DNA of 40,198 bases from Amycolatopsis thailandensis (GTDB lineage: Bacteria; Actinomycetota; Actinomycetes; Mycobacteriales; Pseudonocardiaceae), in the NCBI RefSeq assembly GCF_002234405.1, contig NZ_NMQT01000017.1:1-40198 (forward strand), read 5' to 3'. Below the pieces are notes generated by a model that saw only the letters and a program-made list of their open reading frames with translations, was not told where the DNA came from and did not search any database. Position numbers and translations under genes: made by a program. Below are positions 27,469-35,986 of the stretch, piece by piece. Within the stretch, counting starts at the first letter, position 1; each line of letters opens with the position of its first letter.

Positions 27469-30400
27469 ATGAGCGCCACTCGCGACCGCCTGCCGGCCCT
27501 GGGCGAGCAGCCCGGTGAAATCGTCCTGCAGTCCCCGCCGATGCTGCCGAAGGGCTCCTCCGGCGGAGCCATGCAGCTGCTGATGTTCATGCCGATGATG
27601 CTGGGCATGGGCGCCATGTCGTTCGTCTACATCGGACGCGACGGCGGGGTGATGACGTACATCTTCGGCGCGTTGTTCCTCACCGCGATGGTGGGCATGG
27701 TGGTGATGTCGCTCGGGCGCGGCGGCGCGCAGAAGAAAGCGCAGATCAACGAAGAGCGCCGGGACTACCAGCGGTATCTCACCGGTTTGCGCGGCCAGGT
27801 CCGTGAGATCGCGGACAACCAGCGCGCGGCCATGGCAGCTTTGCAGCCCGACCCGGCGGATCTGTGGGCGTACATCGAGACGGGGAAGCTGTGGGATCGC
27901 CGCCGGTCCGACTCGCAGTTCGCGCAGGTCCGCGTCGGGACGGGGCCGCAGCGGCTCGCGACGCCGTTGAGGGCGCCGCAAACCGTTCCGCTGGAAGACC
28001 TCGACCCGGTGTGCTCGACGAACCTCAAGCACTTCATCCGGACCTACTCGACGGTCGACGGGCTCCCGGTCGCGATCTCGCTGCGGTCCTTCGCGCAGGT
28101 CAGCCTGTCCGGGCGCCGGCCGGACACCCTCGGTACCGCGCGGGCGCTGCTGACTCAGCTGGCCACCTTCCATTCGCCCGGCGACCTGCGGATAGCGCTC
28201 TGCGTCAAGAACGACCGGCTGCACGACTGGGAATGGGCGAAGTGGCTGCCGCACGTCGCCTCCACCGCGGCCGACGCCGCCGGGCCGCGACGGCTCGTCG
28301 ACGCCGACTCCGGGAAGCTCGCCGACCTCCTCGGTCCCGACCTCGGCGACCGGCCCGCGTTCACCCGGCGGCCGGACTCCCGCCTGGATCTGCCGCACGT
28401 CGTCGTGATCGTGGACGGCGGGCACACGCTCGCCGACGCCCGGCTCGTCGCCGAAGAGGGCAGGCTCGGCGTCACGGTGGTGGAGATCGGCACGGAGCAG
28501 CCGCGATCGGTGTCGACCGAGCGGCTGCTGAGCCTGCACATGAGCCCGGAGCAGCTCGGGATGGTCGTCGGCGACGGGACCGAGCAGCGGCTCGGGTTCC
28601 TCGGGACGCCGGACACCTTGGACCGCGGGGCGGCCGAGGCGCTGTCCCGGATGCTGACGCCGTTGTTCCAAGGGGCCGCGGTGGTCAGCGAAGCGCCGAT
28701 GTCGGCGACGTTCGGGCTGGCCGGGCTGCTCGGCATCGGCGACCCGCGCGACACCGACACCGCGGTCACCTGGGCGCCGCGTTCGGCGCGGGACCGGTTG
28801 CGGATCCCGCTGGGCATCAATCCGGAAGGCAGGCCGGTCGACCTCGACCTCAAGGAGTCGGCGGAAGGCGGGATGGGCCCGCACGGGCTGGTCATCGGCG
28901 CGACCGGGTCCGGCAAGAGCGAACTGCTGCGGACGCTGGTCACCGCGCTCGCCGTCACGCATTCGTCGGAGAAGCTCAACCTCGCGCTGATCGACTTCAA
29001 GGGTGGCGCAACGTTCGCGGGGATGACCGGGCTGCCGCACACCTGCGCCGTCATCACCAACCTGTCCGACGATCTCGCGCTGGTCGACCGCATGGCGGAC
29101 GCGCTGAACGGCGAACTGTTGCGGCGTCAGGAGCTTCTGCACGCCGCCGGGAACTACGCGTCGGTGCGGGACTACGAAAAGGCCAGGGAATCCGGCGTCA
29201 ACCTGCGGCCGTTGCCGTCGCTGCTGGTGATCATCGACGAATTCAGCGAGCTGCTGTCCTCGCGGCCGGAGTTCATCGACCTCTTCGTCGCGATCGGGCG
29301 GCTGGGGCGGAGTCTCGGGATCCACCTGCTGCTGGCGTCGCAACGGCTGGAGGAAGGACGGCTGCGCGGGCTGGACTCGCACCTATCGTACCGGATCGGC
29401 CTGCGGACGTTCTCCGCGTCGGAGAGCCGCGCGGTGCTCGGGGTCGCGGACGCCTACCAGCTTCCGCCCGTGCCGGGTTCGGCGTATTTGAAGTCCGACA
29501 ACGACACTCTGATCCGGCTCAAGGCCGCGTATGTCTCGGGAGAACTGCCGCCGCGCAGCAAGATCGTGCGCAAGGACGGCCAGAGCCTCGGCCTGATGCC
29601 GTTCACGCTGGCGCCGGTGGAGATCCCGGTGACCGTCGAGGCGGAGGAACCGGTCGAGAAGGGCACCGGCGAGACGATCATCGGCGCGATGATCTCCCGG
29701 ATCGAAGGCAAAGGCCCGGAGGCGCACCAGATCTGGCTGCCGCCGCTGGCCGAACCGCCCACCCTCGACCAGTTGCTGCCGCCGCTCGGCGAAGACGCTT
29801 CACGAGGCTTGTGTCCCTTGGGCTGGGGCGGCAACGGCAAGCTGATGATCCCGGTCGCCCTGGTCGACAAGCCCTTCGAACAGCGTCGCGACATGCTGTG
29901 GGCCGACTTCTCCGGTGCCGCCGGGCACGCGCTCATCGTCGGGGCGCCGCAGAGCGGCAAGAGCACGCTGATGCGTGACATCGCCGCGATGCTCGCGCTC
30001 ACCCACACCCCGGAAGAGGTCCAGCTGTTCGTGCTGGACATGGGCGGTGGCGCGCTGGCGCCGATCGCCGGGCTGCCGCACGTGTCCGGTTACGCGACGC
30101 GGCGCGACGCCCAGCGTTGCCGCCGGGTGGTGGCGGAACTGACGACCTTGCTCGAACAGCGCGAGGAGTTCTTCTCCGCCAACGGGATCGAGTCGATCAC
30201 GACGTTCCGCCAGCGACGTTCGGAGTTCCGCGAAAGCACGGAGGGCCGCGAATTCGGCGACGTCTTCCTGTTCGTGGACAACTGGACCACGATCCGCCAG
30301 GAGTACGAACAGCTGGAGGAACAGATCACCAGCCTGGCGTCGCGCGGGCTCGGTTTCGGCATCCACGTCGTCGTCTCGATCAACCAGTGGATGGGCATGC

Positions 30401-31410
30401 GGGCGCCGCTGCGCGACGCCATCGGCACCAAGTTCGAACTGCGGCTGGGTGAACCGGCGGACTCGCTGATCGACCGCAAGATCGCGCAGAACGTCCCGGC
30501 GGACCGGCCGGGACGCGGGCTGACCGCGGACAAGCTGCACTTCCTCGCGGCACTCCCGCGCATCGACTCGGACCAGCGGCCCGATACGGTCGGCGCCGGT
30601 GGCTTGGACCTGAACCGGCGGATCTCCGCGGCCTGGAAGGGAAGCCCCGCGCCCGCCGTGCGCCTGCTCCCCGCCGAGGTGCCGCTGGATTCGCTGGAGG
30701 CCGGGCCGCGCAAGCAGGTCACGCTCGGCATCGCGGAATCGAATCTGCGCCCGGTGCACCTCGACTTCGCCACCGAACCGCATTTCGTGGCCTTCGGCGA
30801 CGTGGAATCCGGCAAGAGCTCGCTCCTGCGCGCTATCGCGCACGGCATCACCGCGAAGTACTCGCCGGAGGAAGCGGCGATCGTGGTCGCCGACTACCGG
30901 CGCGGAATGCTGGGCGCGGTGCCGGAGTCGCATTTGCTCGGCTACGCGGGTTCCGAAACCGCGTTGACCGGGCTGATCGAACAGTGCCAGCAAGCGATGC
31001 GGAACCGGCTTCCCGGTTCGGAGGTCACGCCCGAGCAGCTGCGGAACCGGTCGTGGTGGCGGGGGCCGGATCTGTTCGTGCTCGTCGACGACTACGAAAT
31101 GGTCGCGACCGTCGGCCGGAATCCGTTGCTGCCCTTGCTGGAATTCCTGCCGCAAGCGCGGGACATCGGGCTCCACCTCGTCATCGCGCGCGGGAGCGGC
31201 GGCGCCGGGCGTTCGCTGTTCGAACCGGTGCTGCAGCGGATTCGCGAGCTGGGCTCACCCGGTCTCGTGATGTCCGGCTCTCGGGACGAGGGCGCGCTGC
31301 TCGGAGACGTCAAACCCGGACCACAGCCCGCGGGACGGGGTGTCCTGGTCTCACGGCGTCACGGGACCGGACTGGTCCAGGTCGCCTGGACGAAACCCGT
31401 GGAGGACTGA
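27469..31410 (+). CDS. eccC: Type VII secretion ATPase EccC (fused, three ATPase domains)
   Basis: The motor protein of ESX secretion, 1313 residues, as a single chain and not split into EccCa/EccCb. After two transmembrane segments (about 35-80) and a linker come three FtsK/SpoIIIE-type ATPase domains. Their P-loops are GATGSGKSE (about 477-485), GAPQSGKST (about 825-833) and GDVESGKSS (about 1110-1118); the Walker B segments are LLVIIDEFSEL, VFLFVDNWTTI and LFVLVDDYEMV. Only the first keeps the Asp-Glu pair, consistent with that domain being the catalytic one and the other two serving substrate recognition. It is divergent from the substrate operon. Confidence 0.97.
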   Translation: MSATRDRLPALGEQPGEIVLQSPPMLPKGSSGGAMQLLMFMPMMLGMGAMSFVYIGRDGGVMTYIFGALFLTAMVGMVVMSLGRGGAQKKAQINEERRDYQRYLTGLRGQVREIADNQRAAMAALQPDPADLWAYIETGKLWDRRRSDSQFAQVRVGTGPQRLATPLRAPQTVPLEDLDPVCSTNLKHFIRTYSTVDGLPVAISLRSFAQVSLSGRRPDTLGTARALLTQLATFHSPGDLRIALCVKNDRLHDWEWAKWLPHVASTAADAAGPRRLVDADSGKLADLLGPDLGDRPAFTRRPDSRLDLPHVVVIVDGGHTLADARLVAEEGRLGVTVVEIGTEQPRSVSTERLLSLHMSPEQLGMVVGDGTEQRLGFLGTPDTLDRGAAEALSRMLTPLFQGAAVVSEAPMSATFGLAGLLGIGDPRDTDTAVTWAPRSARDRLRIPLGINPEGRPVDLDLKESAEGGMGPHGLVIGATGSGKSELLRTLVTALAVTHSSEKLNLALIDFKGGATFAGMTGLPHTCAVITNLSDDLALVDRMADALNGELLRRQELLHAAGNYASVRDYEKARESGVNLRPLPSLLVIIDEFSELLSSRPEFIDLFVAIGRLGRSLGIHLLLASQRLEEGRLRGLDSHLSYRIGLRTFSASESRAVLGVADAYQLPPVPGSAYLKSDNDTLIRLKAAYVSGELPPRSKIVRKDGQSLGLMPFTLAPVEIPVTVEAEEPVEKGTGETIIGAMISRIEGKGPEAHQIWLPPLAEPPTLDQLLPPLGEDASRGLCPLGWGGNGKLMIPVALVDKPFEQRRDMLWADFSGAAGHALIVGAPQSGKSTLMRDIAAMLALTHTPEEVQLFVLDMGGGALAPIAGLPHVSGYATRRDAQRCRRVVAELTTLLEQREEFFSANGIESITTFRQRRSEFRESTEGREFGDVFLFVDNWTTIRQEYEQLEEQITSLASRGLGFGIHVVVSINQWMGMRAPLRDAIGTKFELRLGEPADSLIDRKIAQNVPADRPGRGLTADKLHFLAALPRIDSDQRPDTVGAGGLDLNRRISAAWKGSPAPAVRLLPAEVPLDSLEAGPRKQVTLGIAESNLRPVHLDFATEPHFVAFGDVESGKSSLLRAIAHGITAKYSPEEAAIVVADYRRGMLGAVPESHLLGYAGSETALTGLIEQCQQAMRNRLPGSEVTPEQLRNRSWWRGPDLFVLVDDYEMVATVGRNPLLPLLEFLPQARDIGLHLVIARGSGGAGRSLFEPVLQRIRELGSPGLVMSGSRDEGALLGDVKPGPQPAGRGVLVSRRHGTGLVQVAWTKPVED

Positions 31411-31421
31411 GCGGCGTTTCG

Positions 31422-32159
31422 TCATCGCTGAAGATGCAGCTCGGAGGGACCTCGGCCGTGGGCGACGTCGTTCGCCAGGGCTCTTAGTTTCAGGCTCCGG
31501 CTGCGGGCGTATCCGCGCAGGCGTGCGAACGCTTCGTCCAGCGGGATGTGGAACCGTTCGGACAGCACTCCCTTGGCCTGTTCGATCGCGACCCGGCTGT
31601 GCAGCGCTCCCTCGAGCTGGCTGACGACCTGTTTCAGGCCGTTCATGCGGTGGTGGTGCGCGAAGCAGCCCATGGCCGCCTCCGTGAAGGCCTGGGCGAT
31701 GCGCAGATCCGTCACGGGTATCACCGGCTGCCCGGTGTTCACCAGGTTCAGCGCGCCCACCGTGGTGTCGCTGGTGCGCAACGGCACCGCCGCGATGGCG
31801 ACCACACCCGCCTCGCGGGCATGCGGGGCGAAGCGCGGCCAGTGTTCCTCGCCCGGGCTACCCGCGCAGAACCCGATCGGCGGAAGGACCGCGTTGGTGC
31901 GGGCGATGTCCAGGCAAGGCCCCTCGCCGAGCTCGACCTGGACCTCTTCCAGCCCTCGGCACCGCTCGTCGGACGCGGTGGCGTAGTGCACCTGGCCGCG
32001 ATCATCCACCACGGTGGTGCCGGCGCTTTGCACCCGCAGCAGGACGTTCGCGTGATACGTCAGATCGTGAAGCAGGTCGAGTGCGTCGAAATCCGCGGCA
32101 CGGTTCGCCAGGTCGGCGGTGGCTTCGGCGATGCGTGCTTCTCGTTCTGTGGCCGGCAC
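31422..32159 (-). CDS. GAF-ANTAR RNA-binding regulator
   Basis: A protein of 245 residues. A GAF sensor domain covers about 35-165 (VQVELGEGPCLDIARTNAVL, PLRTSDTTVGALNLVNTG), followed by a C-terminal ANTAR domain (about 180-235: LEGALHSRVAIEQAKGVLSE, RFHIPLDEAFARLRGYARSR), which binds tandem hairpins in nascent RNA and prevents termination. The start is GTG 32159 with a weak ribosome site. It converges on eccC with an 11-bp gap. GAF-ANTAR proteins are common in actinomycetes and often lack the kinase-linked receiver. A stem-loop at 32329-32360 lies upstream. Confidence 0.92.
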   Translation of the reverse strand: MPATEREARIAEATADLANRAADFDALDLLHDLTYHANVLLRVQSAGTTVVDDRGQVHYATASDERCRGLEEVQVELGEGPCLDIARTNAVLPPIGFCAGSPGEEHWPRFAPHAREAGVVAIAAVPLRTSDTTVGALNLVNTGQPVIPVTDLRIAQAFTEAAMGCFAHHHRMNGLKQVVSQLEGALHSRVAIEQAKGVLSERFHIPLDEAFARLRGYARSRSLKLRALANDVAHGRGPSELHLQR

Positions 32160-32328
32160 TGGAAGTCGCCAATCAGGAATAGCCCACGCCCGATGTCGCC
32201 GGGTGTCCGCACCCGTCAGAACGCGGGAGAACGTGTGACCTCTGGGAAGGTCATGTCGTGCCCGCTGACAGGAGTGCTCTCCTCGAATCCCGTTGACCCG
32301 TCCGAGGTCCCGCTTCGACTGGGGCCAG

Positions 32329-32360
32329 GTCGTTACGCGACCTCACGATGCCGTAACGAC
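32329..32360. promoter_or_regulatory. Perfect 9-bp dyad upstream of the ANTAR gene
   Basis: GTCGTTACG (32329-32337) and CGTAACGAC (32352-32360) are exact inverted arms around 14 bases, about 170 bases upstream of the ANTAR start. It could be an operator or a leader stem-loop. Confidence 0.4.
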
Positions 32361-32464
32361 GCTACACCGGGTTCCAGGACCCAAATAGGGCCATCCAGGT
32401 CTACGGGCGGCCGGCTCGTACACCTGAGTGACGGCGGCTCGACTTGTCTCCGGGACGTCGGAGG

Positions 32465-32494
32465 GACAAGGCATTCAGTGACAAGGCATTCAGT
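32465..32494 (+). repeat. Tandem duplication of a 15-mer
   Basis: GACAAGGCATTCAGT occurs twice in exact tandem (32465-32479 and 32480-32494). It could be a slippage product or a pair of protein-binding half sites. No gene context explains it. Confidence 0.8.
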
Positions 32495-32882
32495 ACAGAC
32501 GCGAGTCGGCGGCGGGTCTCGATCAGGTCGCGCGCTCGAAGACGATCTGTGCCTTGGCGTCGTCGACGGGGAAGCTCGATCCTCGAGGTCTGGTCTTCAC
32601 CGCGGTCTCGGGTCGGCCGTGGGGTTCATGGTTTCCCTTGCGATTTACTGAACCACGTTCACATTTCCCTGTGTCAGCTACGTGACTCCCGCCCGAATTG
32701 GCTTACTGAAAGGAAAACTCGGCCGTCACTTCCTGGAAGTCTTGGCATTCTTGAAGTTTCGCGAAAACCGTGACACCGAGCCTGATTTTTCACTCTGCCG
32801 ACTCGACCGGATTCGTCACGGCCACTGTCCACAGATTCCCTTTCACTCTCCGCGTAAAACTCGATCGTGAAATCAGTGGTGA

Positions 32883-32898
32883 TCGAACTCACGTTCGA
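32883..32898 (+). promoter_or_regulatory. LexA-type SOS box
   Basis: TCGAACTCACGTTCGA has perfect 6-bp inverted arms (TCGAAC/GTTCGA) around four bases, the actinobacterial/Gram-positive SOS box pattern CGAAC-N4-GTTCG. It lies 14 bases before the ATG of the DUF222-HNH gene, and TACAGT at 32900-32905 could be the -10, so LexA bound here would block transcription. Confidence 0.75.
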
Positions 32899-32912
32899 GT
32901 ACAGTCGCGGCC

Positions 32913-34094
32913 ATGACCCAAACTCTTGTTCATAACCTGAAAGCCGCTCGTTTTCTGGACGCCGCGTTCGCCGAAGAGGTTTCGCTTCGAGGCACGCAGG
33001 GTCGCCAGGTGCGCGCGTTGGCCGATTTCGCCGCCGTGGGCGGCTCGCGAAGATCGGCGACCGAGGAAGTCGCTTTGCGCTTCTCGGTCTCCCGTAATCG
33101 CGCGTTCCTCCTGCTGGAGATCTCTTGTGCCTTGGTATCCCGGTTGCCGAACACGTTGGCAGCGCTGGACAAAGGCGAGATCGACTTGTTCAAGGCGTCG
33201 AAGGTCACCCAGTTGACCAGGGACGTGTCGGACGAGGTCGCCGCGCAGGTGGACGAGTTCATGGCCAAACGTCTGGCCGAGCGCGATCCCGCGGCGATCC
33301 GCGGCTCGGTGAACTACGCGGTGCAGAAGTTCGATCCCGACGGTTATCGGGAGAGAGCGGCGAAGAAACGGGCCCTGCGGCGCGTTTCGCTGAAACACGA
33401 GGACGAGACCATGTCCACTCTCTCCGGTCACCTCCCCGCCGAGGTCGCCGGCTCGATCTATGCCTCGATGAGCCGTGCCGCACAGTCACGGCGGAGGACG
33501 GACAAGTCCCGCACCCTCGATCAGCACCGCGCCGACGTCTTCGCCGAACGCCTGCTCGCCGAAAACGGCCGCGGCAAGCCTCGCCCGCACATCCACGTCT
33601 ACGTGGACCTGCTGACCTTGACCGGCGCCCGCAAGGACCCCGCGTTCCTCGCCGGCTACGGGCCCATCCCCGACTGGCTCGTCCGCGAGATCGCGTCGAA
33701 CCCGAAATCGACGTGGTCCCGGTTGATCACCGACCCTGCCACCGGGCAGGTGCTCGAAGCGGGCGCGGAGACCTATCGGTTCCCGGCCTCGCTCGCCCGG
33801 CTGATCAAGGCACGGGACCGGGAATGCACCCATCCCGGCTGCCATCGTCCCGCCGAGTTCTCCGAGATCGACCACATCATCGGCTGGGCCCGCGACGGCA
33901 GGACCAATCACCACAACGGCCACGGCTACTGCAAGATCCACAACCTGCTCAAAGAAGAACCCGGATGGTCGGCCGAACCCACCGGCAACGGCGGCATGAT
34001 CATCACCACGCCCAGCGGGCACTCCTACACCACGGCACCCGAACCACTCCACGAACCCCGCACCGAACCGGAAGAAGACGAGCCGGCGGCCTGA
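32913..34094 (+). CDS. DUF222-HNH endonuclease (13E12 repeat family)
   Basis: A protein of 393 residues. The helical DUF222 region (about 20-250) includes RFSVSRNRAFLLLEISCALV and GEIDLFKASKVTQLTRDVSD. The C-terminal HNH nuclease (about 305-345) reads CTHPGCHRPAEFSEIDHIIG, then GRTNHHNGHGYCKIHNLLK, with all metal and catalytic residues present. These genes resemble the mycobacterial REP13E12 family, several of which are controlled by SOS boxes, and one is present here too. Role unknown; mobile-element-like behaviour or DNA-damage response are the usual ideas. It is intact. It converges on the kinase gene with a hairpin between. Confidence 0.95.
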   Translation: MTQTLVHNLKAARFLDAAFAEEVSLRGTQGRQVRALADFAAVGGSRRSATEEVALRFSVSRNRAFLLLEISCALVSRLPNTLAALDKGEIDLFKASKVTQLTRDVSDEVAAQVDEFMAKRLAERDPAAIRGSVNYAVQKFDPDGYRERAAKKRALRRVSLKHEDETMSTLSGHLPAEVAGSIYASMSRAAQSRRRTDKSRTLDQHRADVFAERLLAENGRGKPRPHIHVYVDLLTLTGARKDPAFLAGYGPIPDWLVREIASNPKSTWSRLITDPATGQVLEAGAETYRFPASLARLIKARDRECTHPGCHRPAEFSEIDHIIGWARDGRTNHHNGHGYCKIHNLLKEEPGWSAEPTGNGGMIITTPSGHSYTTAPEPLHEPRTEPEEDEPAA

Positions 34095-34146
34095 ACACTA
34101 TGGGGAACCGCGTGCACTGGTCACCGCAGCCGGCACCCCGCATCGG

Positions 34147-34183
34147 TCCGAGGCCACAGAAGCGCGCCTTTCGAAGCCTCGGA
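34147..34183. terminator. Hairpin between convergent HNH and kinase genes
   Basis: TCCGAGGC (34147-34154) pairs exactly with GCCTCGGA (34176-34183), with partial inner pairing. It lies 3 bases from the kinase stop at 34187 and about 50 bases after the HNH stop, so it could end both transcripts. Confidence 0.5.
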
Positions 34184-34186
34184 GGG

Positions 34187-35047
34187 TCACGTGATCCGCG
34201 CGGCGATCTCGCGGGCACAGTCCAGGGCATCCTTCACGCCCGTATCCACTTCGAGGTCGTAAACCACACCTCGATGCACGACTTCGGCCTGCGTCTCCGC
34301 CATCCCCACGACCCGATCCCCACGCGCGGCCTCCCTCGCCGCGGCCACAGCACCGTCGCACCGGACCCCGACCCACAGCACGTCGAGCCTGTCCAACCCA
34401 GCACCGTCCAGCCCAGCACGCCAGCGCTGTTGTGACGCCGCCCCACCGAGGAACACATCGTCGATGATGACCCGGGCTCCGGCCCTGACCATCGCCGCGA
34501 CACCGGTCATCCACGCTTCTTCGAGCCGCCGGAAACCGGATCCGACGCTCACCCCGCCATCGGCAGCGAAGTCGATACCCTCGTCCACCGAGGCGGGCAT
34601 GGCGTCGATCAAGGTGTCGACACCCAAGGTGAGCCAAGGTTCCGGCAGCACCGTCTGCAGACTCCGGGCGATCGCCGACTTACCCGAACTGGACCCACCG
34701 TTCAGGACGATCACCCGGGTCGCCGCGCGATCACGCCGGGGCGACGGCGGGGCGGGCAGTGGATCACCGCGCTCCGCGCGGAACTCCGCGACCAGATCGA
34801 ACAGCGCGGCCACCTGTGACGCGTCATCGAGATCGGAGAACGACGGGTCACACTTTTCCAGCAAACCGGATACAACGGACGCCCACACCAAAGGCCCCGG
34901 ATCCACCCATTCCTGAAATCCGCGCAGAACACGGTTCTCCGACGCCGCGTTGAACCCGTACAAGAACAGGCAAGCGTCCCGAAGCGTCGAGATCCCGTAC
35001 ACGGCAGGCCGGAACCTGACGTCGGCCAGTCGGTCATCGATGTCCAC
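34187..35047 (-). CDS. Chloramphenicol phosphotransferase-like kinase with extra N-terminal domain
   Basis: A protein of 286 residues. Residues 111-286 closely follow chloramphenicol 3-O-phosphotransferase: P-loop NGGSSSGKS (116-124), [18 protein letters not shown] with the catalytic-type D144, [26 protein letters not shown] and [18 protein letters not shown]. It may therefore inactivate chloramphenicol or a related nucleophile-bearing metabolite. The first about 100 residues ([40 protein letters not shown]) are not part of the 178-residue type enzyme; they read as a real folded domain joined by a Pro-rich linker ([11 protein letters not shown]). GTG start, weak ribosome site. Resistance is inferred, not shown. 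Confidence 0.85.
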   Translation of the reverse strand: MDIDDRLADVRFRPAVYGISTLRDACLFLYGFNAASENRVLRGFQEWVDPGPLVWASVVSGLLEKCDPSFSDLDDASQVAALFDLVAEFRAERGDPLPAPPSPRRDRAATRVIVLNGGSSSGKSAIARSLQTVLPEPWLTLGVDTLIDAMPASVDEGIDFAADGGVSVGSGFRRLEEAWMTGVAAMVRAGARVIIDDVFLGGAASQQRWRAGLDGAGLDRLDVLWVGVRCDGAVAAAREAARGDRVVGMAETQAEVVHRGVVYDLEVDTGVKDALDCAREIAARIT

Positions 35048-35194
35048 ACCCGACTATCCCACCCGGACGGCCCAATACTTTCCTCGCACCGCTTACCGAC
35101 TTCGGTAGGTTACAAAAACCCTTACCGCCACATAACTTGGTGAAACCGTTTCAAGTCGAAACGAACTCCCCGACGCAGGCCGAAGGGCGTATTC

Positions 35195-35899
35195 ATGCGT
35201 ATGTCCAAGATCGTCGCAGCGGTGGCCGGCGCCGCCGCGGCGCTGACCGTTGCCGCCACCCCTGCCGCGAACGCGGGCCAGGACATCATCGGCGGCGGCA
35301 CCGTGAGTTCCGCGCCATGGGGCGCCCAGATCTACTGGAACGACGCCACCGCGTACGGCGGCTTCAACTGCTCCGGCACGATCATCGCGCCGCAGTGGGT
35401 CCTCACCGCGAAGCACTGCCTCAACGCCCCCGGCATGCACGTGAAGGTCGGGAACGTCAACCTCAACCAGGGCACGAACGCCGAGGTCGACCAGCAGAAG
35501 GCGGCCCCCAGCGGGGACATCGCGCTGCTGCACCTCAAGACGGCGGTCAGCACCACGTACATGAAGCTCGGCACCGCGAACCCGGCCAACGGCACCACCA
35601 ACCAGATCTACGGCTGGGGTCGCACGCAGGGCAACAACCCGCCGTCGAGCGTCCTGAAGACGGCCAACGTCCGCATCACCGGAACCAGCAGCGACGCCTA
35701 TGGCGGCCAGGCCATCGCCAGCGTCGGCGTCAACGGTTCGGCATGGCACGGCGACTCGGGCGGCCCGCAGCTCTCGGGCGGTGTCCAGGTCGGCGTCTGC
35801 TCGACCGGCAGCAACTCCGGCACGAACCCGCAGGGCACCCAGAACTACGCCAGCGTCGCGGCGAGCCGCAGCTGGATCCGGACCACCGCGGGAGTCTGA
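35195..35899 (+). CDS. Secreted chymotrypsin-fold serine protease
   Basis: A protein of 234 residues with a clear signal peptide (cleavage after about residue 27, ATPAANA), a three-residue pro-stretch (GQD), then the mature N terminus IIGGG. The triad is H74 (LTAKHC), D108 (SGDIALL) and S188 (GDSGGP). The residue six before the serine is S182, not Asp, so a trypsin-like Lys/Arg preference is unlikely; chymotrypsin- or elastase-like cleavage is favoured. The GAAGGG site is 7 bases before ATG. It ends in a strong hairpin. It is not a subtilisin, so it cannot be the ESX mycosin, though it lies between ESX segments. Confidence 0.94.
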   Translation: MRMSKIVAAVAGAAAALTVAATPAANAGQDIIGGGTVSSAPWGAQIYWNDATAYGGFNCSGTIIAPQWVLTAKHCLNAPGMHVKVGNVNLNQGTNAEVDQQKAAPSGDIALLHLKTAVSTTYMKLGTANPANGTTNQIYGWGRTQGNNPPSSVLKTANVRITGTSSDAYGGQAIASVGVNGSAWHGDSGGPQLSGGVQVGVCSTGSNSGTNPQGTQNYASVAASRSWIRTTAGV

Positions 35900-35916
35900 T
35901 CACAGAGTCCGGCAGT

Positions 35917-35956
35917 AAGGGAAGGGGCCGTTCGAACCCGAACGACCCCTTCCCTC
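35917..35956 (+). terminator. Hairpin after the protease gene
   Basis: The arms 35917-35934 and 35939-35956 (AAGGGAAGGGGCCGTTCG against its near complement) pair with two mismatches around a 4-nt loop, 18 bases past the stop. It is close to the convergent lipoprotein gene end at 35987 and probably stops both transcripts. Confidence 0.7.
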
Positions 35957-35986
35957 ACCTCGAAATTCTACCCGGAAACCCTTGGC

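Larger units (their letters stand above)
32160..32882. other. Long non-coding stretch between ANTAR and HNH genes
   Basis: No frame here has convincing codon bias or a ribosome site. The stretch holds a perfect 9-bp dyad at 32329-32360, a tandem 15-bp duplication at 32465-32494 and, from about 32640, a clearly less GC-rich tract leading into the SOS box of the HNH gene. The lower GC suggests that this segment arrived with the HNH gene. Confidence 0.55.

Noticed and set aside
25576..29382. A 1268-residue open frame on the minus strand across the substrate genes and eccC
   Set aside because: It is opposite or out of frame with eccC and the substrate genes, which carry clear motifs. Its composition is Arg/His/Asp-rich, typical of a shadow frame in GC-rich DNA.
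32444..32892. Short frames in the ANTAR-HNH gap as genes
   Set aside because: They have no ribosome sites, poor codon bias and overlap the SOS box or the tandem repeat.
35195..35899. Idea that the protease is the ESX mycosin MycP
   Set aside because: It has the chymotrypsin-type triad order His-Asp-Ser with GDSGGP, not a subtilisin fold, and lacks a C-terminal membrane anchor.
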